64,000 nt of DNA from Bacillus sp. Bos-x628 (GTDB taxonomy: Bacteria > Bacillota > Bacilli > Bacillales > Bacillaceae), in assembly GCF_040500475.1 (NCBI RefSeq), contig NZ_CP159358.1, positions 2,790,001-2,854,000 on the forward strand. The letters run 5' to 3'. Positions 50,069 to 60,074 of the stretch are shown in pieces. Every line of letters starts with the position of its first letter. Positions within the stretch are counted from its first letter, which is position 1. The notes beneath the pieces were generated by a model that saw only the letters and a list, made by a program, of their open reading frames with translations, ran no database searches and was not told the origin of the DNA. The translations under genes were made by a program, and so were the position numbers.

Positions 50069-50819
50069 TGCTATGCCCCCTTTTATGAAGAGTAGTAAAG
50101 ACTTTCATCGCTTCGCTCATAAATGAAGCCAAGCCTTCGCCATATCGATCTATATTCTTTGTAAAACGTTCATCTTGAATATAGAGTTGGCCTAATCCGT
50201 GAAATGCATCAAAAGAGTAGTGATTAAAGTTTTTGTTTAATAAGTCATACCATTCTTTGATTGCGACTTGTACCGCTTTGGATTGAGGAGAATGATTGCG
50301 AAGGGAGGCTAGTTTATTAAATATCCTATCCCAGCTATTGGATAAGTCAATTTGTTCCTCTTTAGACAAATCCTTTAGTTTTGAGCTTACTTCATCAATA
50401 GTTTGATTTCCCCAACGCCGACGAGCTTCTTCTTCAAATTGATTAAATTTCATGTTCATAATCTCGAACCTTTCTTTATAGGTGAATTTAGTTTCTCCCG
50501 TCAAATGCTGTAGCGTCTTATCAATATTTTCAATCATTTTATCGAATTTATTTCGTTTCTCTATTAACATTTTTCTTTGTAAGGTAAAAGCTTCTTCCTT
50601 GTTAAAAGAAGGGCTATGCATCATCTTTTTGATTTCCTTCAAGGGAAATCCAAGTTCTCTGAAAAATAATATCTGTTGTAATGTTTCAAGGTTTTCTTCT
50701 GAATAGAGCCGATAACGATTATCAGAGACTTCTTTTGGAATCAATAAACCAATCTGGTCGTAATGATGAAGTGTACGAATGCTAATACCGAACAATTCAG
50801 CAACTTCTTTTACTTTCAT
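50052..50819 (-). CDS. MerR-family regulator with TipAS-like effector domain
   Basis: Regulator of 255 aa. The winged helix-turn-helix is MKVKEVAELFGISIRTLHHYDQIGLLIP; the coiled linker follows at about residues 75-115. The C-terminal half (HSPQSKAVQVAIKEWYDLLNKNF, then FHGLGQLYIQDERFTKNIDRYGEGLASFMSEAM) is the TipAS domain that binds thiopeptides or other hydrophobic drugs in TipA/Mta. ATG 50819 follows AAGGAGATG. It probably senses an antibiotic-like ligand and activates its own operon with the protease-like gene. Confidence 0.88.
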   Translation of the reverse strand: MKVKEVAELFGISIRTLHHYDQIGLLIPKEVSDNRYRLYSEENLETLQQILFFRELGFPLKEIKKMMHSPSFNKEEAFTLQRKMLIEKRNKFDKMIENIDKTLQHLTGETKFTYKERFEIMNMKFNQFEEEARRRWGNQTIDEVSSKLKDLSKEEQIDLSNSWDRIFNKLASLRNHSPQSKAVQVAIKEWYDLLNKNFNHYSFDAFHGLGQLYIQDERFTKNIDRYGEGLASFMSEAMKVFTTLHKRGHSNEDYD

Positions 50820-50844
50820 ATCAAGCCATCTCCTTATAGTATCC

Positions 50845-50875
50845 ACTATAAAATATGACGTTACGTTAGGGTCAA
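50845..50875 (-). promoter_or_regulatory. MerR-type promoter with 19-bp spacer
   Basis: On the minus strand TTGACC and TATAGT are separated by 19 bases, the long spacing expected for promoters that MerR-family activators untwist. TGAC-N11-GTCA forms a dyad over the -35 side, in line with autoregulation. Confidence 0.75.
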
Positions 50876-51085
50876 TAAAAATTCACACATTTAAAATAAT
50901 AGGTTGTTGATTAATGACTTAACTTGATGATCGCTGTTCTCTGAATGTGGAATGATGTTTAACATGTTTGTCTCGCAAATCGCTCAACTTTGTTACAGCT
51001 TGCCCTCACAACTGGCTATTTCCGTTCGAAAAGAGTATCATGAAAATCAAATATAAACTGTAGTCAGAAAAGAGGTTGCTAAGAT

Positions 51086-51292
51086 TTGAGTGAACAAATC
51101 AATTGCAGGAACTGTCATGAACTGATTCCTTATCGTTCGAAAATGTGTCCGTCTTGCGGGATTGAAAAGCCGCTTCCGAAGAAGGAACGTGCGAAGGATC
51201 GAGTGATTTTAGTGGTGGCAGGTATAGTTGTGGTGCTGCTTGTTGCAATGGTTCTTGGAATGGCGAACGCCTATATTGGGGTTTTTCAATAA
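51086..51292 (+). CDS. zinc-ribbon membrane-anchored small protein
   Basis: Protein of 68 aa. An N-terminal zinc ribbon (CRNCHELIPYRSKMCPSCGIEKP, two CxxC) is followed by a basic linker and one transmembrane helix (VILVVAGIVVVLLVAMVLGMA). TTG start with AAAGAGGT upstream. Function unknown. It converges with yumC and shares a terminator. Confidence 0.7.
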   Translation: MSEQINCRNCHELIPYRSKMCPSCGIEKPLPKKERAKDRVILVVAGIVVVLLVAMVLGMANAYIGVFQ

Positions 51293-51295
51293 ACG

Positions 51296-51327
51296 AAAAA
51301 GGAGTTCCGCGGGTGGAACTCCTTTTT
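51296..51327. terminator. shared terminator of the zinc-ribbon gene and yumC
   Basis: Perfect stem AAAAAGGAGTTCC / GGAACTCCTTTTT with a six-base loop; works in both directions. Confidence 0.9.
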
Positions 51328-51337
51328 GGATCCGCTC

Positions 51338-52336
51338 TTATTTGTTTTCAAATAGGCTTGTGGAGTGAAGAGGCTGTACACGGGCTTTCGGATCCATGTA
51401 TGCTTTTGCATTGTTCACCGCAGTTGGAGCTTCACCGAATCCGCTTGCGATCAGTTTGACTTTTCCTTCATACGTACAAATGTCTCCTGCTGCAAATAAG
51501 CCTTCAATATTTGTTTCCATTGTGGATTTGACGACGATTGAGTTCTTTTCAATTTCAAGGCCCCATTGCTTAATTGGTCCAAGGGAAGAAACGAAACCGA
51601 AGTTGACGATGACGTCATCTACATCAAGGACTTGTTTGCGGTCGCCTTTTACCTCTTCGAGCACGATCTGTTCAATGCGGTCTTCACCAATGAGTTCAGT
51701 AGGTACAAATGGTGTCAGCACATTGACTTTAGAGTTGTGCAGGTTTTCTACACTGTGCTCATGCGCACGGAATTTATCACGGCGGTGAATAATAGATACT
51801 TCTTTTGCAATTGGTTCAAGCATGAGTGCCCAGTCAACCGCAGAGTCTCCGCCGCCAAGAACAGCCACACGTCTGCCTGCAAATTGGTTCAAATCGTTGA
51901 TAAAATAATGGAGGTTACTTCCTTCAAACGCTTCTGCTCTTTCAAGCTCTAGCTTTCTCGGTTGGAATGCACCGTTACCAGCTGTAATAATGATCGTTTT
52001 AGAATAATGAACCTCTTTGTTCGTCACAAGCTGAAAGATACCGTCAGCTTGTTTTTCAACCGATTCAACTGCTTGTTCTAAGCAAATGGTTTGATCAAAT
52101 TTATCCATTTGTTCTTTTAAGTGATCAATTAATTCTTGTGCGCGGATTTTTGGAAATCCTGCCACATCATAAATGTATTTTTCAGGGTAAAGAGCAGATA
52201 GCTGCCCGCCGAGTTGAGGCAGACTTTCGATAATTTTCACACTTGCCTGTCTCATACCCCCGTAAAAAGCGGTAAACAATCCAACTGGACCGCCCCCGAT
52301 CACGGTAATATCATATACCTTAGAATCTTCTTGCAT
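51338..52336 (-). CDS. yumC: ferredoxin--NADP+ reductase, type 2
   Basis: Thioredoxin-reductase-like flavoprotein of 332 aa without the redox CxxC; it passes electrons between NADPH and ferredoxin/flavodoxin. The FAD motif is [16 protein letters not shown] and the NADPH motif [28 protein letters not shown] is the second FAD motif. ATG follows GGGAGGATT. B. subtilis YumC is an essential reductase of this type. It is divergent from yumB. Confidence 0.95.
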   Translation of the reverse strand: MQEDSKVYDITVIGGGPVGLFTAFYGGMRQASVKIIESLPQLGGQLSALYPEKYIYDVAGFPKIRAQELIDHLKEQMDKFDQTICLEQAVESVEKQADGIFQLVTNKEVHYSKTIIITAGNGAFQPRKLELERAEAFEGSNLHYFINDLNQFAGRRVAVLGGGDSAVDWALMLEPIAKEVSIIHRRDKFRAHEHSVENLHNSKVNVLTPFVPTELIGEDRIEQIVLEEVKGDRKQVLDVDDVIVNFGFVSSLGPIKQWGLEIEKNSIVVKSTMETNIEGLFAAGDICTYEGKVKLIASGFGEAPTAVNNAKAYMDPKARVQPLHSTSLFENK

Positions 52337-52732
52337 TCCTGTAATCCTCCCAAATGAAAATTGTTATCACTATATCATATCATACCACATCTCTTCGATT
52401 TTACTGTTTTGAAAAACTTGTCGTTTTTTGAAGTGTAGGTTTAAAAAAGAAGCAAAAATGAGAAAGTCCGTTTATCACAAGGATTTTCCTTTTAAAGTCT
52501 TGAAAAACGAAGCAGAAATCGCTATGATTGTTAAGGGAACTAAATATTAATTTTTTATGAATTTTTGTCGGAAACGGTCAGATGCTTTCGATTTTTGTAG
52601 GTGAAAGTTCAGATTTTCACATACTTATTTTTTGTCTAAATTTCATAAAATGCCGGAAAGCGGTTGAGAATAACGATATATAATTCTTTATCCCGTTTTA
52701 CAGCAAATTTAAAAAAGGTGGATGTGATTCCA
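52337..52732. other. divergent yumC/yumB intergenic region
   Basis: About 400 AT-rich bases. It should contain both promoters, but I see no single convincing -35/-10 pair and no gene. Confidence 0.4.
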
Positions 52733-53944
52733 GTGAATAAACCGAAAATCGTTATATTAGGTGCAGGTTATGGCGGATTAATGACAGTGACAAGACTAAC
52801 TAAAAAGCTTGGCACAAATGATGCGGACATTACCCTTGTAAACAAGCATAATTACCATTACGAGACAACTTGGCTACATGAAGCAAGTGCAGGTACACTT
52901 CATCATGATCGTTGTCGTTATCAAATCAAAGATGTCATTAACAGTTCCCGCGTCAATTTTGTACAAGCAACAGTTCAAAGCATTGATAAAGAGGCTAAGA
53001 AAGTTGTGACATCAAATGGCGAACTTTCATACGACTACCTTGTTGTAGCGCTTGGTGCTGTTCCTGAAACATTTGGTATTGCTGGGCTAAAAGAGTATGC
53101 ATTCTCTATTTCTAACATTAACTCTGCTCGTCAGCTTCGTGAGCACATTGAGCTTCAATTTGCCACATACAATAATGAAGCTGAAAAACGCCCAGAACGT
53201 TTGACAATCGTTGTTGGTGGTGCTGGCTTTACAGGAATTGAATTCCTAGGTGAGCTTGCAAATCGTGTTCCTGAGCTTTGCAAAGAGTACGACATTGATC
53301 AAAAAGACGTTCGTATTATCTGTGTAGAAGCTGCGCCGACAGCTCTTCCAGGGTTTGATCCAGAATTGATTGACTATGCAGTGAACTACCTTGAAAGTAA
53401 AGGTGTTGAGTTCAAAATCGGCACAGCAATCAAAGAGTGCACGAAAGAAGGAATTATTGTTGGGAAAGATGATGATACAGAAGAAATCAAAGCTGGTACT
53501 GTTGTTTGGGCTGCAGGTGTACGAGGTAATCCAATTGTTGAAGAAGCTGGATTTGAGAATATGCGTGGTCGCGTAAAAGTATCTCCAGACCTTCGTGTAC
53601 CTGACCATGATGATGTCTTCATCATTGGTGACTGTTCATTAATCATTAATGAAGAAATCAATCGTCCATACCCGCCAACAGCGCAAATTGCAATGCAACA
53701 AGGGGAAACGGTTGCGAAAAACTTGGCAGCGCTAGTGAAAAACGGTACGCTTGAGAGCTTTAAGCCAGACATCAAAGGAACAGTTGCTTCTCTTGGTGAA
53801 CACAACGCAGTAGGTGTTGCATTCGGCAAGAAGTTGCAAGGTACGAAAGCTTCTGCCATGAAGAAAATCATCGACAACCGATCTTTATTCATGGTTGGCG
53901 GACCCGGACTTGTTCTGAAAAAAGGTAAATTCAAATTCTTCTAA
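52733..53944 (+). CDS. yumB: NADH dehydrogenase-like flavoprotein YumB
   Basis: Type II NADH dehydrogenase family protein of 403 aa. The FAD motif is [16 protein letters not shown], the NAD motif [17 protein letters not shown] and the second FAD motif [11 protein letters not shown]. The C-terminus has an amphipathic/hydrophobic tail that would hold it on the membrane. GTG 52733 gives the B. subtilis N-terminus ([10 protein letters not shown]); the longer frame upstream does not look conserved. Confidence 0.92.
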   Translation: MNKPKIVILGAGYGGLMTVTRLTKKLGTNDADITLVNKHNYHYETTWLHEASAGTLHHDRCRYQIKDVINSSRVNFVQATVQSIDKEAKKVVTSNGELSYDYLVVALGAVPETFGIAGLKEYAFSISNINSARQLREHIELQFATYNNEAEKRPERLTIVVGGAGFTGIEFLGELANRVPELCKEYDIDQKDVRIICVEAAPTALPGFDPELIDYAVNYLESKGVEFKIGTAIKECTKEGIIVGKDDDTEEIKAGTVVWAAGVRGNPIVEEAGFENMRGRVKVSPDLRVPDHDDVFIIGDCSLIINEEINRPYPPTAQIAMQQGETVAKNLAALVKNGTLESFKPDIKGTVASLGEHNAVGVAFGKKLQGTKASAMKKIIDNRSLFMVGGPGLVLKKGKFKFF

Positions 53945-53956
53945 AATAAACAAATG

Positions 53957-53987
53957 GAAAACGTGTATCCTCGTGATACACGTTTTC
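53957..53987 (+). terminator. hairpin after yumB
   Basis: Stem GAAAACGTGTATC / GATACACGTTTTC, 13 bp with a short loop. The T stretch is only four bases, so termination may be incomplete. Confidence 0.6.
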
Positions 53988-53996
53988 AGATTGAAT

Positions 53997-54035
53997 GACA
54001 AAGGGCTAAAATGGTTTTTATTTTAGCCCTTTGTC
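53997..54035. repeat. perfect 15-bp palindrome (GACAAAGGGCTAAAA)
   Basis: GACAAAGGGCTAAAA (53997-54011) pairs perfectly with TTTTAGCCCTTTGTC (54021-54035) over a 9-base loop. The arm recurs at 23798. It may be a second yumB terminator or a dispersed repeat. Confidence 0.7.
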
Positions 54036-54238
54036 ATCTTTTCAGCGATCTGAAAACCCTTGAAGTTGAGGAAGACCTATGCGGAGGGAATGAAACATTC
54101 GTGAGCACCGACGCTCGGGATCTGACAATCGTCTACACGTTTTTTCTTATAAAAAACGGAAGATTTTCTCACTTGGTGCTGGACAGTAAAGTATGGTATA
54201 GTGAATTATCAGAAAATTTAGATTAAGGAGTGGGCAAT

Positions 54239-54367
54239 ATGAAAACACAAACAAAAGAAAAGCAGTCCACCTGTCAATATTGTTCAGGGAAAGGGTATTT
54301 TCAGCTATTGCTCGGCGGATCTGAAACATGTGAGGAATGTAAAGGGACAGGAAAGAAGTATCGGTAA
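54239..54367 (+). CDS. yuiA: small zinc-finger protein YuiA
   Basis: Protein of 42 aa with two DnaJ-type half-motifs, CQYCSGKGYF and CEECKGTGKKY, which would bind one zinc. Start ATG 54239 follows AAGGAGTGGG. Partner unknown. First of the yuiABCD group, in B. subtilis order. Confidence 0.8.
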   Translation: MKTQTKEKQSTCQYCSGKGYFQLLLGGSETCEECKGTGKKYR

Positions 54368-54445
54368 ATAAGCATTTTCCATTGATTGACTTCATCTCTA
54401 TTTCCAAGTTAAACTAATGATGGGATATTTGGGGGTGGAGATGAA

Positions 54446-54766
54446 GTGATCAGTTTACCGGTGGTCATTATTTCAGTTATTTTATTTTTCGTGCTATTCT
54501 TTGGTATTGGCTTTTTGCTGAATATGTTGCTTAGAATGTCATGGATAATGGCAATTTTATATCCAATTGTATGCCTTTTCATTATTAATAATGAAAAAAT
54601 GATTACATATGTAAGAGAGCCTGGCATTGCCTTTTCAGGTATATGGGAACGTATAATATCACTCGCTGCAGCAGATATTATCATTTTATTCAGCGGCCTT
54701 ATTGGAGCAATTGCATCCGGATTTGTTATCAATGCCCTTCGAAAAAGAGGTTATCAAATGTTTTAA
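54446..54766 (+). CDS. yuiB: membrane protein YuiB
   Basis: Protein of 106 aa with three hydrophobic segments (about residues 3-24, 28-47, 65-92). GTG 54446 follows GGGGGTGGAG. It resembles B. subtilis YuiB, which has no known function. A terminator overlaps its end. Confidence 0.78.
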   Translation: MISLPVVIISVILFFVLFFGIGFLLNMLLRMSWIMAILYPIVCLFIINNEKMITYVREPGIAFSGIWERIISLAAADIIILFSGLIGAIASGFVINALRKRGYQMF

Positions 54767-54797
54767 CTCACTTGTTTGTTTGCAAGTGAGTTTTTTG
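54765..54797 (+). terminator. terminator of yuiB
   Basis: Stem AACTCACTTG / CAAGTGAGTT with an eight-base loop and six Ts. Confidence 0.88.
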
Positions 54798-54864
54798 TTT
54801 CTCCTATGCATAGTTTCCAAATGGTTTGGAAACAAATAGATGGGTAGAGGAGTGACAAATATAG

Positions 54865-55509
54865 ATGAAAACATGGATAAAACGAATGCTCATGACAGCC
54901 TTGTTCATCCTTGCGCTCATGACAAGCTTTACGGGCATATCAGGAGTAGAGCCAAGTGATCTGGCAGCGTGGATGAATGAAACGGATGCTGTCAAGCAGG
55001 TATCTTCTTTTTTTCATGATAAAAGTAAACAGACAATGGCAGTGAAAAGTGATGATTTACGAGCTGTTTCTCTTGAAGAAGCCTTTAACTGGAATGAATA
55101 TCCGAAGCAAAAGGTCGTTGCTACGGGTTATACAGCTGGCGTGGAATCAACAGGCAAGACGAAGGAACATCATGCATACGGCATTACATATTCAGGAGTA
55201 AAGGTAAAACGCGATTTATATTCAACAGTGGCCGCTGATCCAGCTGTCTTTCCAATTGGTACAGTGCTGTTTATACCAAACTATGGCTACGGTGTGGTAG
55301 CCGATACCGGCAAGGCCATTAAAGGTCATAAGCTTGATTTATATTATGAAACCGTTGATGATGTGTATAGAGAATGGGGTAAAAAAGTGCTGGACGTGTA
55401 TATCATCAAAAAGGGAGACGGCACTTTAACGGAAAAAGAATTAAATCAGTTAAATGAAGCTGAATCTATGCAAGTATTTCGTCAACAATTTCAAGCAAAT
55501 AAAGAATAG
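54865..55509 (+). CDS. yuiC: 3D-domain cell-wall protein YuiC
   Basis: Secreted or membrane-anchored protein of 214 aa. An N-terminal hydrophobic segment ([20 protein letters not shown]) is followed by a C-terminal 3D domain with the three conserved Asp residues: [38 protein letters not shown]. This fold is the lytic transglycosylase domain of MltA and the Sps proteins; B. subtilis YuiC is a Sps-like muralytic enzyme. ATG follows AGGAGTGAC. Confidence 0.88.
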   Translation: MKTWIKRMLMTALFILALMTSFTGISGVEPSDLAAWMNETDAVKQVSSFFHDKSKQTMAVKSDDLRAVSLEEAFNWNEYPKQKVVATGYTAGVESTGKTKEHHAYGITYSGVKVKRDLYSTVAADPAVFPIGTVLFIPNYGYGVVADTGKAIKGHKLDLYYETVDDVYREWGKKVLDVYIIKKGDGTLTEKELNQLNEAESMQVFRQQFQANKE

Positions 55510-55543
55510 AAAAGCTTTGGGTCTATGACGCCCAAAGCTTTTT
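55510..55543. terminator. shared terminator of yuiC and yuiD
   Basis: Perfect stem AAAAGCTTTGGG / CCCAAAGCTTTT with a nine-base loop; between converging genes. Confidence 0.9.
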
Positions 55544-55549
55544 CCGCTT

Positions 55550-56026
55550 CTACATCAAGTAATAATCTAAGATGAGTGTAAGCAAGATGCCTGTCAAGCC
55601 CCCGAAGAATACTTCTATCGGCTTATGCCCAAGCAGCTCTTTCAATTTCTTTTGTTTCTCTTTTTCTTCTGCACTTGGAAAATTCTTTGCTTCTACTACA
55701 AAATGGTTAAAGTCTGTCACCAGTTTGTTGAGAACAGTGGCTTGCTCTCCTGCCTGTCTGCGAACACCTGTCGCATCAAACATTGTAATAATAGCAAATA
55801 TGGCGGAAATGGCAAAAATAGATGTTCCTAGCCCGTGCTCTAAAGCAACTGCTGTTGAGAGTGCTGTCACTGCTGCGGAGTGTGAACTTGGCATTCCGCC
55901 TGTGCTTGTAATGAGCGACCAATCTAGTCGTCTAGAAATGATAAATTGAATAGGTACTTTTACAAATTGTGCAAAAAAGATGGCTGCAAGGCTGGCAAGC
56001 AGCGGAAAATTCGTTAGTACGCTCAT
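55550..56026 (-). CDS. yuiD: DUF212 (acid phosphatase/haloperoxidase-related) membrane protein YuiD
   Basis: Membrane protein of 158 aa. Conserved block GGMPSSHSAAVTALSTAVALEHG with SxxS-His and ITMFDATGVRRQAGEQA, as in the DUF212/acidPPc-related family. Four hydrophobic segments. ATG 56026 is preferred over TTG 56032. A phosphatase activity is inferred from fold only. Confidence 0.85.
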   Translation of the reverse strand: MSVLTNFPLLASLAAIFFAQFVKVPIQFIISRRLDWSLITSTGGMPSSHSAAVTALSTAVALEHGLGTSIFAISAIFAIITMFDATGVRRQAGEQATVLNKLVTDFNHFVVEAKNFPSAEEKEKQKKLKELLGHKPIEVFFGGLTGILLTLILDYYLM

Positions 56027-56294
56027 GAACAAGAAACATCCTCTCTTTAAGAAAAAAATATCGTGCGAAATCGTTGACGTTTTACCCGATTAAGATAAAT
56101 AATGATTGCGGTAAGAACCATTGCCAAGTTCATTTTCATTATAACATTAAAAAAAGTAGATGTGGAACGAGGAGAACATGGACCGGTTTATCAGTATATG
56201 ATCGCTTCTACATGATGCCCCTTTGTGTTCAAAAATATAAATGTTCACTAGACAAAGACAACCGGCAATGATCGTACAGACACACAAATTTTGC
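56027..56294. other. intergenic region between yuiD and pepA
   Basis: About 270 bases without a supported gene. An ATG at 56179 with a good ribosome site opens a seven-codon frame only. The pepA promoter lies at its right end. Confidence 0.4.
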
Positions 56295-56300
56295 TATAAT
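56293..56300 (+). promoter_or_regulatory. extended -10 promoter of pepA
   Basis: TGCTATAAT at 56292-56300 is an extended -10 element about 50 bases upstream of the pepA start. No good -35 is needed for this class. Confidence 0.55.
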
Positions 56301-56349
56301 AAAAGTTCCAATGCGGAAAATGGGTTCATTGAAGGAGCGTGTGATAAGT

Positions 56350-57840
56350 ATGTTTTTCTCAACAAATGAGTTGCAACATAAAGATACACTGGCCATTGGA
56401 CTTTTCCAAAAGAGCCAATTATCAGGAAAAGCAAAAGAAATGGATGAGTTACTTGAAGGAAGAATTACTGAATTATTAAAAGAAGGCGATATTTCCTCAA
56501 AACGAAACCAGCTTTCTAAATTCTTCCCATCACCTGAAACAGGCATCAAACGCATTTATTTTGTCGGTCTTGGGAAAGAATCAGATTATACGTTTGAAGA
56601 GGCAAAAGAAGTCTTTGCGCACTTATTTAAAAAGCTCCATCAGGATAAGAAACAAGCAGTTTCTGTCTTACTTGATACGTTTATTGGGAAGGATTTGCCT
56701 GTTAATGATGCAGCACATGCCCTTTCTGAAAGCTGTCTGCTCGCTACATATGAATTACAAGATTTTAAATATAAAACAAATGAACCTGATCGTTTTATCG
56801 AATTTGTCTATGTAACAACAGAACACGATGTTGCTGAAATTCAGGCTAGCCTGAAAGTAGGCGAAGTGTATGGGCAATCTGTCAATTCGGCTCGTACACT
56901 TGTGAATATGCCGCCCAATATGCTGACATCCTCTGATCTTGCCTCCTATGCGGCAGAGCTTGCTTATAAATATGAATTCGAGATTGAAATTTTGGACAAA
57001 GAACAAATGGAAGAGCTCGGTATGGGCGGGATTCTAGCCGTCAATAGAGGCTCAACAGAACCGCCAAAATTGATCGTCCTGAAATATCAAGGCAAGGAAG
57101 AATGGACAGATGTGATCGGACTGGTTGGAAAAGGGATCACTTATGATACAGGTGGATATTCGTTAAAACCAAGAGCAAGTATGGTGGGAATGAAAACAGA
57201 TATGGGTGGAGCCGCTTCTGTTTTAGGAGCGATGGAAATGATCGGTGAGCTTCGTCCAGAGCAAAATGTGATTGCTGTCATTGCTTCGACAGATAATATG
57301 ATATCAGCAGATGCGATGAAGCCTGATGATGTCATTGTGTCACTTAGTGGAAAAACCATTGAAGTGCTGAATACAGATGCAGAAGGAAGGCTGGTGTTAG
57401 CAGATGGGATTACGTATGCGAAGCAGCACGGCGCATCTGTGCTTGTTGATGTGGCTACATTAACAGGCGGCATAATCGTTGCACTTGGAAATGAGACAAC
57501 AGGGGTCATGACAAATAGCCCTGAACTCTACGCACAATTTAAAGATGCATCAGAAGAATGCGGAGAGATGATTTGGCAACTGCCAATTACAGAAAAAGAT
57601 AAAAAACGCGTACGAAATAGCAAAATGGCTGACCTCAATAACTCACCTGGTCGTGATGGTCATGCGATCATGGCAGGTGCTTTCCTTGGCGAATTTGCTG
57701 AGGACACACCATGGATTCACTTAGACATTGCGGGTACAGCAACAACGGAAAAATCTTCATGCTTCGGTCCAACAGGCGCAACAGGCGTAATGGTGAGATC
57801 AATAGCGACATTTGTAGAAAGATTTGAAGCTAAGGAATAA
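56350..57840 (+). CDS. pepA: leucyl (cytosol) aminopeptidase, M17
   Basis: Aminopeptidase of 496 aa with the M17 signature NTDAEGRL and the metal/catalytic region [16 protein letters not shown] followed by [12 protein letters not shown] 56350 gives the B. subtilis YuiE start and follows AAGGAG; the longer frame to 56311 extends into the leader. It releases N-terminal residues from peptides in the cytoplasm. Terminator follows. Confidence 0.94.
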   Translation: MFFSTNELQHKDTLAIGLFQKSQLSGKAKEMDELLEGRITELLKEGDISSKRNQLSKFFPSPETGIKRIYFVGLGKESDYTFEEAKEVFAHLFKKLHQDKKQAVSVLLDTFIGKDLPVNDAAHALSESCLLATYELQDFKYKTNEPDRFIEFVYVTTEHDVAEIQASLKVGEVYGQSVNSARTLVNMPPNMLTSSDLASYAAELAYKYEFEIEILDKEQMEELGMGGILAVNRGSTEPPKLIVLKYQGKEEWTDVIGLVGKGITYDTGGYSLKPRASMVGMKTDMGGAASVLGAMEMIGELRPEQNVIAVIASTDNMISADAMKPDDVIVSLSGKTIEVLNTDAEGRLVLADGITYAKQHGASVLVDVATLTGGIIVALGNETTGVMTNSPELYAQFKDASEECGEMIWQLPITEKDKKRVRNSKMADLNNSPGRDGHAIMAGAFLGEFAEDTPWIHLDIAGTATTEKSSCFGPTGATGVMVRSIATFVERFEAKE

Positions 57841-57845
57841 AAGTA

Positions 57846-57876
57846 AGAGCTCTGCCAGTTGGCGGGGCTTTTTTGA
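57846..57876 (+). terminator. terminator of pepA
   Basis: Stem AGCTCTGCC / GGCGGGGCT (two T-G pairs), loop AGTT, six Ts. Confidence 0.8.
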
Positions 57877-57982
57877 TGATAGGAAAAACGTCATTTGACG
57901 AAGTTTTTCTTCTATGGTAACATACGTTGGTACTTTAATTATCTACTACATTAGTAAACTAAAGGATTTTGGAGGTTTCACC

Positions 57983-59311
57983 ATGAATGCAGTGGTTTTA
58001 GCGGTTGTTTTGATGTTGATATTAAGTTTGCTACGGGTCAACGTGGTGATTGCGCTGGCGCTTGGTGCATTAGCAGGTGGGCTTGCAGGCGGATTAGGTC
58101 TTGGAGGGACGATTGAAGCATTTACAGACGGTCTTGGAGGGAATGCGACAGTAGCTATTAGTTATGCGCTTTTAGGTGCATTTGCAGCTGCGCTGACGAA
58201 AACGGGTCTTCCGGATGCAATGGTGGAAGGGGCAGTAAAGCTCCTTGGAAAAGAAGGCGACACAAGAAGAAAAACGCTATCAAAAGTGCTCATTATTCTA
58301 GTCATCTTGATCGTATCGTGTTTTTCACAAAATGTTGTTCCTGTTCACATTGCATTTATACCGGTCTTGATTCCACCATTATTAAAAGTGTTTAATGAAC
58401 TTCAAATTGACCGCAGATTGCTAGCATGTGTCATAACCTTCGGACTTACTGCACCATATATTTTGCTTCCAGTTGGTTTCGGACAAATTTTCCATGGGAT
58501 GCTTCGTGACAACATGAAAGATGCTGGATTGACTGTTCATTTAGCAGATATTCCGTATGCGATGCTCATTCCTGTCACAGGCATGGTTCTTGGATTAATC
58601 GTCTCACTTTTTGTCTATCGTAAGCCAAAAGTATATGAGGATCGTGATATTACGGATGTAGAGAAATCAGCTTATACGAAAAAAAGTCTTTTCTGTGCGG
58701 TTCTTGCCATCCTTGTCTCGCTCATCGTCCAGCTTTATTTATCGCAAAGCCTTGGAGTTGAAGGTATGATCTTCGGCGCACTGGCAGGACTTATTATCCT
58801 GTTTGTCACTGGAATGATGAAGCGAGATGAAGCTGATGAACTGATTACATCTGGAATGAACATGATGGCTTTTATCGGTTTTGTCATGCTTGTTGCGGCT
58901 GGATTTGCGAACGTATTAACGAAGACAGGAGGCATTGAGACTCTTGTCAAAGCTTCCTCTCATGTTATAGGAAACAATCAGAGTTTAGCTGCAATCTTGA
59001 TGCTTTTGGTTGGCTTGCTTGTGACAATGGGCATTGGGTCATCCTTTGCGACGATTCCAATTATTACGACCATCTTTGTTCCACTTTGTTTACACTTAGG
59101 ATTTAGTCCGATGGCCACCATTGCGATCATTGGTTCAGCTGCGGCTGTAGGTGATGCGGGATCACCTGCAAGTGATAGTACCCTTGGACCGACGTCTGGG
59201 CTGAATATGGATGGACAGCATCACCATATCTGGGGTACCTGTGTGCCTACATTTATCTATTATAATATTCCGCTTGTCTTGTTTGGCTGGCTTGCGGCAC
59301 TTATTCTGTAA
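57983..59311 (+). CDS. yuiF: Na+/H+ antiporter-family (NhaC-like) transporter YuiF
   Basis: Membrane transporter of 442 aa with about eleven hydrophobic segments. Conserved parts: GLPDAMVEGAVKLLG, SQNVVPVHIAFIPVLIPPLL, FGLTAPYILLPVGFG and GDAGSPASDSTLGPTSG. Annotated in the family as Na+/H+ or amino-acid antiporter; B. subtilis YuiF has been associated with histidine or amino-acid transport by homology. ATG 57983 follows GGAGGT. Terminator follows. Confidence 0.88.
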   Translation: MNAVVLAVVLMLILSLLRVNVVIALALGALAGGLAGGLGLGGTIEAFTDGLGGNATVAISYALLGAFAAALTKTGLPDAMVEGAVKLLGKEGDTRRKTLSKVLIILVILIVSCFSQNVVPVHIAFIPVLIPPLLKVFNELQIDRRLLACVITFGLTAPYILLPVGFGQIFHGMLRDNMKDAGLTVHLADIPYAMLIPVTGMVLGLIVSLFVYRKPKVYEDRDITDVEKSAYTKKSLFCAVLAILVSLIVQLYLSQSLGVEGMIFGALAGLIILFVTGMMKRDEADELITSGMNMMAFIGFVMLVAAGFANVLTKTGGIETLVKASSHVIGNNQSLAAILMLLVGLLVTMGIGSSFATIPIITTIFVPLCLHLGFSPMATIAIIGSAAAVGDAGSPASDSTLGPTSGLNMDGQHHHIWGTCVPTFIYYNIPLVLFGWLAALIL

Positions 59312-59315
59312 AATC

Positions 59316-59345
59316 AAAAAGGTTCCTAAGTGAAGGAACCTTTTT
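59316..59345. terminator. shared terminator of yuiF and bioY
   Basis: Perfect stem AAAAAGGTTCC / GGAACCTTTTT; between converging genes. Confidence 0.9.
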
Positions 59346-59351
59346 GTACAT

Positions 59352-59948
59352 TTATGAAGCGGTCTGTTCTTTTCGCAAGGATGTGGCTTTTGAGACAGAA
59401 CGATTAATTTTAGGTGCCAGCATCGCAAGTAGCAGGGTAAAGGCATAATCTTTCACCATAAACCAGACCATAAAAAACCACGTTGTTTGATAGGAAATAG
59501 GTGCATTGAGCCAGATATTTAACGCCAAGTACGTATAAGTTGTCCCAATCACATACATAATGGTGGTTCCAGCAATAGCAGCAAGAAAAAAGCTTGGAAA
59601 TCCAGGTTTTTTTCTCTTTTCAAGAATGAATCCGGAAAGCCATGCGGCAGGAATATACGATAAAATAAAGCCACCGCTTTTGCCTAAAATGACCCCAAAG
59701 CCTGCTGAAAATTGTGCGAATACAGGTGCACCAGCGATGCCAACTAAGGCATAAACAATCATTGCTAATGCGCCAAGCCGTCTGCCAAGTAATAGACCTG
59801 CAAGCACACAAAAAAATGGCTGCATCGTTAATGGAATACCGCTAACCTGTAAAAAGGGTACAATCGCTGTGATATTTGCACCAATTGCCATCAGTGCAGC
59901 AAACATTCCAACTAGCACAAAGTCAGCGGTTTTTGTCTTCTTTTGCAT
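59352..59948 (-). CDS. bioY: biotin transporter BioY
   Basis: Substrate-specific (S) component of an ECF biotin transporter, 198 aa with six hydrophobic segments. Family stretches: GIPLTMQPFFCVLAGLLLGRRLG, LVGIAGAPVFAQFSAGFGVILGKSGGFILSY. ATG 59948 follows AGGGGGAAA. A BirA operator overlaps its promoter. The shared ECF ATPases are not in the window. B. subtilis YuiG. Confidence 0.94.
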   Translation of the reverse strand: MQKKTKTADFVLVGMFAALMAIGANITAIVPFLQVSGIPLTMQPFFCVLAGLLLGRRLGALAMIVYALVGIAGAPVFAQFSAGFGVILGKSGGFILSYIPAAWLSGFILEKRKKPGFPSFFLAAIAGTTIMYVIGTTYTYLALNIWLNAPISYQTTWFFMVWFMVKDYAFTLLLAMLAPKINRSVSKATSLRKEQTAS

Positions 59949-59980
59949 GATGTTTCCCCCTACCCTATTTCTGTACAAAT

Positions 59981-60033
59981 AGATTAAGGGGAAGAGGATA
60001 TTTTGTCAACTTGTTTTTATTTTGAGTTAACAA
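59981..60033 (-). promoter_or_regulatory. bioY promoter with BirA operator
   Basis: Minus-strand TTGACA (60004-60009) and TAATCT (59981-59986) with a 17-base spacer. TTGTCAAC-N15-GTTAACAA at 60003-60033 covers the -35 and matches the Bacillus BirA operator. Holo-BirA with biotinyl-AMP should repress bioY. Confidence 0.9.
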
Positions 60034-60035
60034 AT

Positions 60036-60070
60036 GAAAACCGCCAACAGAACAGCAAATGGCGGTTTTC
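60036..60070 (-). terminator. terminator of ald
   Basis: Stem GAAAACCGCCA / TGGCGGTTTTC; lies between the ald stop and the bioY promoter. Confidence 0.85.
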
Positions 60071-60074
60071 GTGT

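Noticed and set aside
56179..56202. ATG with a good ribosome site upstream of pepA
   Set aside because: Frame closes after seven codons; no reason to call a leader peptide.
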